From positions 1 through 33,303 of the forward strand of contig CAIQAW010000020.1 of NCBI GenBank assembly GCA_903869875.1: 33,303 nt of DNA, written 5' to 3'. This document shows positions 6,997 through 13,414 of this stretch, piece by piece. The notes beneath the pieces are model-generated. The model made no database searches. It saw only the letters and a list, made by a program, of their open reading frames with translations, and had not been told where the DNA came from. Source of the DNA: Candidatus Nomurabacteria bacterium. Lineage in GTDB: Bacteria > Patescibacteriota > Minisyncoccia > Phycocordibacterales > UBA9973. Each line of letters starts with the position of its first letter. Positions within the stretch are counted from its first letter, which is position 1. A program made the position numbers and the translations under genes.

Positions 6997-7791
6997 ATGA
7001 ATCGAATTTTAATATTACCTATTTTAATATTTTTTCTATTACCCCATGCAACATTTGGGGCTAGTTCTACTGTTATAAAATGCCCTAAACCACCTAAAAA
7101 CCAACCGGTGGTAAACTACTTCTTAACATCATTCACTGACACTACTGAAAACCTACAAAACTATATTCCCCGCGACTTGGTTTTAGTTTCAGACATAGAT
7201 ACATACAACTACAGCCACTACTGTTTACGTAAACCAGTTTACGACGCATTTAAACGCATGAACAAAGCTTTAAAAAAACAAACGGGTATGACTTTGCAAA
7301 TTCGTTCTGGTTTTAGAAGTTACAAGGTTCAAGAAAATTTCAAGAAAATATTTGGCGGTCTTGCAGCCAGTCCAGGCAGATCTGAACACCAACTAGGCAC
7401 AGCACTAGACCTGATAGGCACAACACCCGGCGAGAAACTTGCCGATTCCAAGGAATACATTTGGCTAACACAGAACGCCGCAAAATACGGCTTTGTGCAG
7501 TCTTACCCAAACGAAACAATAAACGAACCTACAGACACTACAGAAGGTTTAATAGCAAACCTACAAGCCACAGCAATGCAACCAAACATAAACAATACGC
7601 CTTCGGAAAAACGTCGGGTAAATATCGACAGTACCCGACATGATTCTGCAGAATCAGTAACGACTGGTGAAGCCTGGCACTGGCGCTACATAGGCGAATC
7701 TACAGCTATGGCTATGCCTACTGGCGACCTGGGTACATACTTAGAGCAAGTTAAAATTAACCAAACAAAAAAGACAAACAAAAAACCTTAA
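6997..7791 (+). CDS. D-alanyl-D-alanine carboxypeptidase, VanY type (M15B)
   Basis: A 264-residue secreted enzyme with a signal peptide (residues 1-21, ending ATFGA). The M15B core is clear: IRSGFRSYKVQ (102-111), zinc ligands H131 and D138 in SEHQLGTALDL, catalytic E225 and zinc ligand H228 in GEAWHWRYIG. It trims the terminal D-Ala from peptidoglycan stem peptides outside the membrane. Between AKYGFVQSYP (about 162-171) and the GEAWHW motif there are over 50 residues, much longer than usual. Part of that (residues about 206-220, RRVNIDSTRHDSAES) is encoded by a 43-bp palindromic element inserted in frame. All catalytic residues survive. The gene follows DUF2231 by 8 nt and ends in a terminator that overlaps its stop codon. 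Confidence 0.9.
   Translation: MNRILILPILIFFLLPHATFGASSTVIKCPKPPKNQPVVNYFLTSFTDTTENLQNYIPRDLVLVSDIDTYNYSHYCLRKPVYDAFKRMNKALKKQTGMTLQIRSGFRSYKVQENFKKIFGGLAASPGRSEHQLGTALDLIGTTPGEKLADSKEYIWLTQNAAKYGFVQSYPNETINEPTDTTEGLIANLQATAMQPNINNTPSEKRRVNIDSTRHDSAESVTTGEAWHWRYIGESTAMAMPTGDLGTYLEQVKINQTKKTNKKP
7613..7655 (+). repeat. 43-bp palindromic element B, in frame inside the carboxypeptidase gene
   Basis: Stem GTCGGGTA (7613-7620) and TACCCGAC (7632-7639) enclose an 11-nt loop with TCGACAG; after AT comes the perfect palindrome GATTCTGCAGAATC (7642-7655). It has the same architecture and length as the inner copy at 83-125 and the nusA copy at 17677-17719. Confidence 0.88.
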
Positions 7792-7806
7792 TGTAAATTA
7801 AGGTTT
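7781..7806. terminator. Bidirectional rho-independent terminator
   Basis: AAAAACCTTAA and TTAAGGTTTT form a hairpin that overlaps the carboxypeptidase stop codon on + and ends the tRNA-like unit on -. Confidence 0.8.
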
Positions 7807-7809
7807 TAG

Positions 7810-7888
7810 CGCCAGTTTGCGGATTCGAACCGCAAAGGTGGTTTATTCTTTTGCCACCGTCCAGGGTGCTTTTATGGCTATAACCGGC
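7810..7888 (-). ncRNA. tRNA-like small RNA unit, unassigned
   Basis: On the minus strand a 79-nt stretch begins GCCGGTT and ends AACTGGC plus one base; these pair as a 7-bp acceptor-like stem. A canonical T arm, TGCGG-TTCGAAT-CCGCA, sits immediately before the 3' strand. The middle does not fold as a normal tRNA: GGTGG/CCACC encloses a 12-nt loop, no D-loop GG is placed correctly, and no anticodon can be read. A TATAAT box (7903-7898) ends 9 nt upstream and a hairpin terminator follows, so it looks like a complete small transcription unit. It may be a divergent or decayed tRNA, or a tRNA mimic. CCA is not encoded. Confidence 0.4.
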
Positions 7889-7897
7889 TTTTATTTA

Positions 7898-7903
7898 ATT
7901 ATA
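7898..7903 (-). promoter_or_regulatory. -10 box TATAAT upstream of the tRNA-like unit
   Basis: TATAAT on the minus strand predicts a start at about 7890-7889, next to the first base of the acceptor-like stem at 7888. Confidence 0.5.
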
Positions 7904-7911
7904 TACCTTTG

Positions 7912-9108
7912 TTAGTAAAATGCACAAGCACTGTTTTCTGTAGTTATACTGCCATTATTTAGATCTGCAAAAACTCTAAACTGCTTGTCAGTGGTTGCAC
8001 ATGTTGATGTATCTGTACCACTATAAACTGCGTTTTGTTTTGGTTTAGTACCTGCTTCAACTTTTTTCAAATATGCGTTTGTTGCAAATTCAAAATTGTT
8101 TTGCGGGTATGCTTTTTGTATTGCATCTGTGGCAGATTGACGTGTTTTGTAGTACAAACTGTCTACAGGTGTAAACCAAGTAAAGCTACCATTGAACGCT
8201 AGTGTGTCTACAACACTGCGTACTTCGTCAGCAGACAGGTATATACCACGGCGTATGTTTAGCGCGGGGTAAGTTTTGTCACCAGATTTTGTTTTAACTA
8301 TAAAACTGTCTGTTGTGCGTAACATTGCCCAACCTATTTTAATGTCGTATGTAATACTAAAATACTGGCCACTACCAAGTTTGTTTATCTGTGTAGTTAC
8401 TGGTATAAAATGCCCGTTAATGTATTCGTTAGTTATATTGTTCTGGTACATTTGTTCTTTTTTCCATACATCGAAATAAGTTTTACAAACTACGTCTGTA
8501 CATAGTGGCTGTATTTCAGCCGTAGGTAGTATTTCAGGGGGTTGTTCTGTAGGTGGTGTTACAGATGCAACTGTGGGCGTTTCTGTAACTGGTGGCTGTT
8601 CTGTAACCGGTACAGTTGCAACTGTTTGTGTTTTTTGTGTATTAAATACATTTGTAACATTTTTAACAATATTGGTAACAGCAAGTATGTTTAACATTTT
8701 AGTTTGAACAGCATACATACCACCGGCAATAACTACAACAACAAAAACTCCAGCAAACAAAACAAAGTTTCTAAAAGTATGTTTTGTTTTTACCGGCTGT
8801 GCGTTATTTACGGTCTGGCCAGCATATGCACCAGAATTAAAACCACTATTGGCACCTGGTTGTGCGTATGCATCTAAGCTTGAAAAACTTGGTGTGCTTA
8901 CACTAGCAACATTTGAAACTGTTGGTTGTTGTACTTCTATTTTAGGCATAGGTACAGGCACTGTGTTTGGTATACCAGCTGCGGCAAAGCCTTCTTGAAC
9001 ATCTACATTGTCCCACCCGGCACCCAGCAGGTCTCTGGTTATAGATTCTTTTGTAGCACCTTGTTTAATTTCATTTAAAATAAAATCTATCAATGGTTGG
9101 TTTGTCAT
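7912..9108 (-). CDS. Single-pass membrane protein with N-terminal helical module and extracellular domain
   Basis: A 398-residue protein. Residues 1-45 (PLIDFILNEIKQGATKESI and then LLGAGWDNVDVQEGFAAAG) form the short UBA-like/G-W helical module often found at the N-terminus of membrane proteins in this bacterial group. A Pro/Ser/Gly-rich cytoplasmic linker leads to one transmembrane helix (about 114-137, FVLFAGVFVVVVIAGGMYAV). A Thr/Pro/Val/Glu-rich stalk (about 160-200) and a C-terminal extracellular domain of about 190 residues with four Cys (C203, C208 and two near the end) follow. The function is unknown. TATAAT (9121-9116) lies 7 nt before the chosen ATG. Confidence 0.75.
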   Translation of the reverse strand: MTNQPLIDFILNEIKQGATKESITRDLLGAGWDNVDVQEGFAAAGIPNTVPVPMPKIEVQQPTVSNVASVSTPSFSSLDAYAQPGANSGFNSGAYAGQTVNNAQPVKTKHTFRNFVLFAGVFVVVVIAGGMYAVQTKMLNILAVTNIVKNVTNVFNTQKTQTVATVPVTEQPPVTETPTVASVTPPTEQPPEILPTAEIQPLCTDVVCKTYFDVWKKEQMYQNNITNEYINGHFIPVTTQINKLGSGQYFSITYDIKIGWAMLRTTDSFIVKTKSGDKTYPALNIRRGIYLSADEVRSVVDTLAFNGSFTWFTPVDSLYYKTRQSATDAIQKAYPQNNFEFATNAYLKKVEAGTKPKQNAVYSGTDTSTCATTDKQFRVFADLNNGSITTENSACAFY

Positions 9109-9115
9109 ATGTAAA

Positions 9116-9121
9116 ATTATA
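9116..9121 (-). promoter_or_regulatory. -10 box TATAAT, leaderless start
   Basis: On the minus strand TATAAT is followed after 7 nt by the ATG at 9108. Confidence 0.55.
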
Positions 9122-9190
9122 CCACACATATTTACAACTTCTATATTTATACATACAAAAAAGTGGATAACGTTTATTTTTTGTTAAATT

Positions 9191-9242
9191 TTGAATATAT
9201 ACCCTGTTCCTGTATAATCTTTACATTATTCAATAATATAAT
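9191..9242 (+). promoter_or_regulatory. Two possible promoters of the YceI gene
   Basis: TTGAAT (9191-9196), 16 nt and TATAAT (9213-9218) would give a leader of about 28 nt. A second TATAAT at 9237-9242 ends 9 nt before the ATG and would give a leaderless transcript. Confidence 0.5.
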
Positions 9243-9251
9243 TACACACAT

Positions 9252-9779
9252 ATGACTACATGGAAAATAGACCCTGCGCACTCTGAAATAGGTTTTAAGG
9301 TTAAGCACCTTGTTATATCAACTGTAAAAGGTACATTTGGTAACTTTGATGCAGAAATACATTCAGAAGGCGAAGAATTTGAAACTTCAAAAATTAGTTT
9401 TACAGCACATGCAGACAGTATAACTACAAACAACTCTATGCGTGACGACCACCTTAAAAATGCAGACTTTTTTAACGTAGCCGAATTCCCTACAGTTACA
9501 TTTACTTCAACTGGTATTACTAAAAACACAGACGGTACATATGCAGTAAACGGCGACTTTACAATGCACGGTGTAATAAAACCACTAACACTTGCTACTA
9601 CATACAACGGTTCTATAGTAGACGCGTACGGTAACATGGTTAAAAGTTTCGACATTCACGGTGCACTACACCGTTCAGAATTCGGTTTGGTATGGAACGC
9701 CCCACTAGAATCAGGCGGTGTTGCAGTATCAGATGAAGTTAAACTAGAAATAGTTGCAGAATTCAAAGAAGTTAAATAA
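9252..9779 (+). CDS. YceI family lipid-binding-like protein
   Basis: A 175-residue YceI-type lipocalin-like beta barrel. The characteristic start WKIDPAHSEIGFKVKHLVIS and the internal MRDDHLKNADFFNVAEFPTV and GDFTMHGVIKPLTL motifs are all present, so the family call is firm. Unlike the periplasmic homologues, it has no signal peptide and so appears cytoplasmic. Family members bind isoprenoid or other amphiphilic lipids and are often linked to stress; the ligand here is unknown. It is a single-gene unit with its own promoter and a GC-rich terminator. Confidence 0.93.
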   Translation: MTTWKIDPAHSEIGFKVKHLVISTVKGTFGNFDAEIHSEGEEFETSKISFTAHADSITTNNSMRDDHLKNADFFNVAEFPTVTFTSTGITKNTDGTYAVNGDFTMHGVIKPLTLATTYNGSIVDAYGNMVKSFDIHGALHRSEFGLVWNAPLESGGVAVSDEVKLEIVAEFKEVK

Positions 9780-9786
9780 TTGAATT

Positions 9787-9822
9787 AAAAAAAGCCCGTC
9801 GTTAAAACCGCCGGGCTTTTAA
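9787..9822. terminator. Rho-independent terminator
   Basis: AAAAGCCCG and CGGGCTTTT form the outer stem, with an additional CG/CG pair inside, just after the YceI stop. Confidence 0.88.
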
Positions 9823-9864
9823 TTTGGTTAAATCTATTATTGAACATTGACCAGTATTATAATT

Positions 9865-10182
9865 TCAATGCCCAAATTCCCAAAAATAGAAAATCTTTTC
9901 CCAATCTCGAACCTGTTCGATAGTGGCTTTTAATTCTTCAAGATACTTTACACATCCATTGTTTATGTCATGCAGATGCATATTTTTTTCAATTTCAAAT
10001 TCGAATTTTTCTAATTCAATTCTTTGTATTGTTGAATATAGTCGCATAGGGTCTTTTTCTTTCATGTTTTTTATTAATGAAATAATAAATACACCTCCAT
10101 CATGATTTAGTTTTGGAAAAGTTCCAACCAAAACATCGTAGAAACCTTTTAATTTTTCTGGTCTAGCGGGCTTGTTTTTCAT
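9865..10182 (-). CDS. Hypothetical protein, orphan of the shared-promoter set (1)
   Basis: Not recognised. About 105 residues, soluble, charged and probably helical (MRLYSTIQRIELEKFEFEIE, then YLEELKATIEQVRDWEKIF). The ATG at 10182 is preferred to a TTG 12 nt upstream. Its promoter is one of three nearly identical 42-bp sequences that each lie between a divergent gene pair in this island, placing the start about 19 nt into the transcript. Tail-to-tail distance to the YceI terminator is short. The shared promoter suggests co-regulation with the genes at 10583 and 11630. Confidence 0.55.
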   Translation of the reverse strand: MKNKPARPEKLKGFYDVLVGTFPKLNHDGGVFIISLIKNMKEKDPMRLYSTIQRIELEKFEFEIEKNMHLHDINNGCVKYLEELKATIEQVRDWEKIFYFWEFGH

Positions 10183-10198
10183 TTTGTGTAACAATTAG

Positions 10199-10240
10199 TT
10201 TACCCAAATACTACACCTTTTGTCAGATGTGTCAAATATT
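10199..10240. promoter_or_regulatory. Shared promoter/operator copy 1
   Basis: On the minus strand: TTGACA (10235-10230), 16 nt, TAGTAT (10213-10208), then TTGGGTAAA. The plus-strand core is TTTACCCAAATACTACACC. Copies 2 and 3 at 11164 and 12331 are nearly the same. Confidence 0.8.
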
Positions 10241-10279
10241 AGATTTATTAAAATTAACCATATATGTTAAAATTCTAAA

Positions 10280-10531
10280 ATGACAAACAAAGCAATTTCT
10301 GGTGGCACGGTACACACAATACCTGCTGACTTAAAAAAGGCCATATCTGGCACACCTAAGGTGCATGCACTTTGGGCAGACATTACCCCACTGGCCCGCA
10401 ACGAATGGATATGTTGGGTTACTTCAGGTAAAAAGGCAGAAACCCGCGACATACGCATAAACAAAGCAATATCTAAACTCTCTGGTGGTATGCGCCGCCC
10501 ATGTTGCTGGGCCGGCTGTACACATAGGTAA
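10280..10531 (+). CDS. YdeI/OmpD-associated family protein, C-terminal domain only
   Basis: An 83-residue protein matching the C-terminal domain of YdeI/OmpD-associated proteins: LTPLARNEW-like (ITPLARNEWICWVTSGKKAE) followed by TRDIRINKAISKLSGGMRRP. It ends in a Cys/His-rich CCWAGCTHR that could bind zinc. The larger N-terminal DUF1801-like part of full-length YdeI is absent, a common stand-alone form. The domain has been tied to bacteriocin or peptide resistance in other bacteria; whether this protein acts so is unknown. A TAAAAT box (10268-10273) lies 6 nt before the ATG. It is divergent from the orphan at 9865. Confidence 0.8.
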   Translation: MTNKAISGGTVHTIPADLKKAISGTPKVHALWADITPLARNEWICWVTSGKKAETRDIRINKAISKLSGGMRRPCCWAGCTHR

Positions 10532-10534
10532 AAT

Positions 10535-10566
10535 AAAAAAGGGTTGCCATTGAGGCAACCTTTTAA
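10535..10566. terminator. Rho-independent terminator
   Basis: GGTTGCC-ATTGA-GGCAACC with A and T runs lies between the convergent genes ending at 10531 and 10583. Confidence 0.88.
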
Positions 10567-10582
10567 AAAAAGTTAAAGTAGC

Positions 10583-11125
10583 TTACTTAGACTGTGAATA
10601 AAAATGGTTATTACTGTCCACGTAGATATCGCTATCCACCTGGCTATAATCGATTTTCTTTGGGAATGTGTCTTCATTTTCTCTCTCTTTTTCTGAAGTC
10701 ATGATAAAGAAAATAGAATCTTCCAGCATACGTTTACGGTCAGTGGCATTTCTCCACGGTTCAACAAAAAAGTTGCCATTTGGATTTTCTGCTATAGAGT
10801 AAACCCCATTTTTACTCCAAGACGTAACTTCTACCCAATGGTATGTTCCGTTAACAATGCACCTTTTTAAAAAGTAAATTGTTTTATTTGCAAAACCCTT
10901 GTCCAAATTAAAAAATTTAAAGTGTTCATTCATTATTTTATTAAATACGAAACCAGAAAATGTAACAGCCCCTATATCAGAATTAGCAGGAACAACATCA
11001 TTCATTATGTCACAATACGTTTCTGGAACAGTGCCACTTTTAATTTTTAGGCCTTTTACTACTAATGTCAGGTTCCCCTTGTTTAGTATTAATTGAAAAC
11101 ACGTCTTTGGTTCTAAATATTTCAT
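10583..11125 (-). CDS. Hypothetical protein, orphan of the shared-promoter set (2)
   Basis: Not recognised. A 180-residue soluble protein, mixed alpha/beta with aromatic beta segments (GTYHWVEVTSWSKNGVYSI) and an acidic C-terminus (VDSDIYVDSNNHFYSQ). No signal peptide or catalytic motif is evident. Its promoter is the second copy of the shared 42-bp sequence, about 40 nt upstream of the ATG. Codon use (GAT, AAT, ATT) differs from the GAC/AAC/ATA preference of the core genes, consistent with acquired DNA. Confidence 0.55.
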   Translation of the reverse strand: MKYLEPKTCFQLILNKGNLTLVVKGLKIKSGTVPETYCDIMNDVVPANSDIGAVTFSGFVFNKIMNEHFKFFNLDKGFANKTIYFLKRCIVNGTYHWVEVTSWSKNGVYSIAENPNGNFFVEPWRNATDRKRMLEDSIFFIMTSEKERENEDTFPKKIDYSQVDSDIYVDSNNHFYSQSK

Positions 11126-11163
11126 GCTTATGTGTATTAAATTGGTTTGAATTTACTATTTTA

Positions 11164-11205
11164 CTTACCCAAATAGTACACCTTTTTGTTGACTTGTCAA
11201 ATATT
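11164..11205. promoter_or_regulatory. Shared promoter/operator copy 2
   Basis: Minus strand: TTGACA (11200-11195), 16 nt, TACTAT (11178-11173), then TTGGGTAAG. TTGACTTGTCAA at the other end is a palindrome that offers a -35 box in both directions. Confidence 0.8.
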
Positions 11206-11298
11206 GAAATCAGAATTTATATGTGTTTAGAAGACAAGATTTGACGAATAGTAGTTAAACTAGTAACCTTATATAAAACACTTCTAAATCTAAATGCC

Positions 11299-11583
11299 AT
11301 GCGAACAGATGAACAAAAATTAATAGCCCGGGAAGACAACCAGTTAAAGAAAGTTGTTACCGCTGAAGTTATAAATGGCTTACAACAAAGATTAAGAAAG
11401 TCTATTTCAATCCAAAAATCGAACAAGGATGATGACGCTGTAGACCAGTACCAATCTGGGCGACAAGTTGAATTACGATATTGTATACACCTCCTACTTA
11501 CACCATTAGAAAAATACAAATACGCTAAATCAAAAGACCCAAACGGTTTTCTATTAAGAAAAAGTTTATCTAAAGTAAAGTAA
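11299..11583 (+). CDS. Small hypothetical protein (94 aa)
   Basis: Not recognised. A 94-residue basic, helical, soluble protein (13 Lys, many Gln): NQLKKVVTAEVINGLQQRLR and a C-terminal GFLLRKSLSKVK. It could be a nucleic-acid or protein-binding small regulator, but no known fold is visible. It is the plus-strand partner of the divergent pair organised around shared promoter copy 2; its own -10 box is unclear (TATAAA at 11272-11277 is one option). A terminator follows after about 20 nt. Confidence 0.5.
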   Translation: MRTDEQKLIAREDNQLKKVVTAEVINGLQQRLRKSISIQKSNKDDDAVDQYQSGRQVELRYCIHLLLTPLEKYKYAKSKDPNGFLLRKSLSKVK

Positions 11584-11601
11584 CTTAAAATTCGAACTTT
11601 T

Positions 11602-11630
11602 AAAACCCGTATCATGTACGGGTTTTGTTT
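11602..11630. terminator. Rho-independent terminator
   Basis: AAAACCCGTA and TACGGGTTTT form a hairpin followed by GTTTT, between convergent genes. Confidence 0.85.
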
Positions 11631-12313
11631 TACTTTTCATAGACCCAACCTACGCCATTGTTGTTTAATACTTCAATGAATTTGGTTGTTTTTTCTTCAG
11701 AACATAGAACTTTGTTTTTAATATACCACCACAAGTTGCCTGTAATACCCTCTTGTATTGTTGAATATAAAACATCATTCAGAATATTCTTTGGTATTAC
11801 AACGCCTGTATACGAAACTAGATTTTCAAATAAAAACCTTAGTTTAGGTATAGACTTTATTTCAACCCAGTATTTTTGCTGGTTGTCCCTGGACTGAATC
11901 GTAGTATCAATAAATTCGTCGCCTGAACAGTTAAAACTGTGTAGGAAGGTATTCGTTATTTTCGAACCTTCATTTTTCTGTCTGGCAAAACCGAAAACAC
12001 AATTATACTCAACTTTACACAAAGCGTAGTATGGTGCAGCAATGTGACAAGTCCAAACATTTTCTTCAGACCAACAAACATTACCCTGTATTTTATTAAA
12101 TACATCGTCCTCAACACAATGTTTCTTTTTAGAATCTTCGAAAACTACTACTGACACATTAGAAAATAAATAGTGGAAATTTTTCACGATATCATTATCA
12201 AAGAATTCTTTTTCTTTTATAAATTCTAATATATCTGTTTTTTCAAGAGGCTGAAAAAAGTTGAACGAACTAATGTCAAAATCTTCAATCTGATTAAATA
12301 TAGAAAGGTACAT
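11630..12313 (-). CDS. Hypothetical protein, orphan of the shared-promoter set (3)
   Basis: Not recognised. A 227-residue soluble protein, rich in aromatic residues and Cys (KHCVEDDVFNKIQGNVCWSE, then VWTCHIAAPYYALCKVEYNC). The mixture of Cys and Trp suggests a compact alpha/beta fold; no metal motif or catalytic signature is clear. Its ATG lies 26 nt after the -10 box of shared promoter copy 3, the same spacing as for the first orphan at 10182. It is divergent from the gene at 12409. Confidence 0.55.
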   Translation of the reverse strand: MYLSIFNQIEDFDISSFNFFQPLEKTDILEFIKEKEFFDNDIVKNFHYLFSNVSVVVFEDSKKKHCVEDDVFNKIQGNVCWSEENVWTCHIAAPYYALCKVEYNCVFGFARQKNEGSKITNTFLHSFNCSGDEFIDTTIQSRDNQQKYWVEIKSIPKLRFLFENLVSYTGVVIPKNILNDVLYSTIQEGITGNLWWYIKNKVLCSEEKTTKFIEVLNNNGVGWVYEK

Positions 12314-12330
12314 GATTTAGGGTATTTTAA

Positions 12331-12384
12331 TTTACCCAAATACTACACCTTTTTATTGACTTGTCAAATTTATTTTGGTATAGT
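12331..12384. promoter_or_regulatory. Shared promoter/operator copy 3 with a full promoter in both directions
   Basis: Minus strand: TTGACA (12367-12362), 16 nt, TAGTAT (12345-12340). Plus strand: TTGACT (12356-12361), 17 nt, TATAGT (12379-12384). The two -35 boxes overlap in the palindrome TTGACTTGTCAA, so the two promoters would compete or be co-controlled. Confidence 0.8.
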
Positions 12385-12408
12385 CTAATAAATTTTAAAT
12401 ACAATATC

Positions 12409-12810
12409 ATGCAAAAATCTATACTTATTTTAATTGACCCAAATGGGTTTTTGGTACCCATCCAAGACCGAATGGAAATTGAGGGATTTCCTGGAAAAAT
12501 TGTTCGAACTTACCGAGAGTTAGACACTGTTGAAACAGTCAAGCAAGCTGGTGTGGAATGCAAATGCATTGTTATTACCGACCCATTTGTAGCATCAAAC
12601 AACACAATAGAGGGCGAACCTACTTCAGGTACACTTTCTATGGTAAAGCAATTGGCTAAAGTTAACTCAAATTGTCGTGTATTTATTTACTCCGGTGATT
12701 TTTTTGAGCTAGATAAAAAACTAACAAAAGATGAAGTTGATTTCATAAACGCATACAGTACTGACGCACACAACAAAATGTGTGCAAAAATAATGAAATA
12801 TGCGACTTAA
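12409..12810 (+). CDS. Hypothetical small protein, possibly receiver-like
   Basis: A 133-residue soluble protein. It starts MQKSILILIDPNGFLVPIQD, a hydrophobic strand ending in Asp, and contains a second strand CIVITDP and a third CRVFIYSGDFF, spaced like the beta strands of a response-regulator receiver domain (D in strand 3, S/T in strand 4). The similarity is weak and the canonical Lys is not placed, so this is only a guess at fold. The ATG at 12409 begins the first strand and lies about 18 nt after the predicted transcription start of the divergent promoter. A short hairpin follows the gene. Confidence 0.5.
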   Translation: MQKSILILIDPNGFLVPIQDRMEIEGFPGKIVRTYRELDTVETVKQAGVECKCIVITDPFVASNNTIEGEPTSGTLSMVKQLAKVNSNCRVFIYSGDFFELDKKLTKDEVDFINAYSTDAHNKMCAKIMKYAT

Positions 12811-12820
12811 ACAAAATAAT

Positions 12821-12843
12821 AGCTTGAAGATTAACTTCAAGCC
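12821..12843. terminator. Weak hairpin terminator
   Basis: GCTTGAAG and CTTCAAGC form a stem with a 5-nt loop, without a strong T run. It lies between convergent genes. Confidence 0.5.
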
Positions 12844-12873
12844 ATTTAAAATTTCAGAAAGAAAGAAAATGCA

Positions 12874-13329
12874 TTATTCCTTTTCTAAAATATTCCACAA
12901 TCTCAACTGATCCGCTTCTTGAATTTTGTCTAAAAGAAGGTTTTTCCCGTCTTGATTATATTCAGCGATAGCCCACATAATAAATTCAATATCATCTGCC
13001 GAACAACTATTACTTTCTATGAAACTAACGTCTGCCATTAACGCATCAATTAGTTTTATAATAAACTCATCTGACATAAGCACTTCTTCATTAACATATT
13101 CTGGTGAAATTGAGTTGATACACATTTCAAGAGATTTAACGCTCAGCATTACAATTGCTTTTGTTTTAAGATTAGCCCATTCTGGGTTTTCGGTTTGTCT
13201 TTTTATTTGATTAACGAATTTATACATATTACCCAAGGGAATTGTAAAATTCTTTTCAGGGTCTACAGCTAGAGAACGGAAAAGCTCCCTTGTTTTCCAT
13301 GTAACTGATGTATTATTTTTTTCTTCCAT
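12874..13329 (-). CDS. Hypothetical protein (151 aa)
   Basis: Not recognised. A 151-residue acidic helical protein (for example VMLSVKSLEMCINSISPEYV and IKLIDALMADVSFIESNSCS), soluble and without signal peptide. It may be a repeat-type or immunity-like helical bundle, but nothing specific supports that. A possible promoter on the minus strand is TTGACA (13399-13394) with TAATGT 16 nt further on; this lies only a few bases from the left end of the insertion sequence, so the insertion may have affected its upstream control region. Confidence 0.5.
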   Translation of the reverse strand: MEEKNNTSVTWKTRELFRSLAVDPEKNFTIPLGNMYKFVNQIKRQTENPEWANLKTKAIVMLSVKSLEMCINSISPEYVNEEVLMSDEFIIKLIDALMADVSFIESNSCSADDIEFIMWAIAEYNQDGKNLLLDKIQEADQLRLWNILEKE

Positions 13330-13414
13330 GATATTGGGATTAAAATATATTTAAATGAGTGATTTTATTTTACATTAACATATGTTATGTTTTTGTCAAT
13401 GCACACGTATAGGT

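Noticed and set aside
7810..7888. Annotation as an ordinary tRNA gene
   Set aside because: Acceptor and T arm pair, but no 7-nt anticodon loop or D arm can be drawn, so no amino acid could be assigned.
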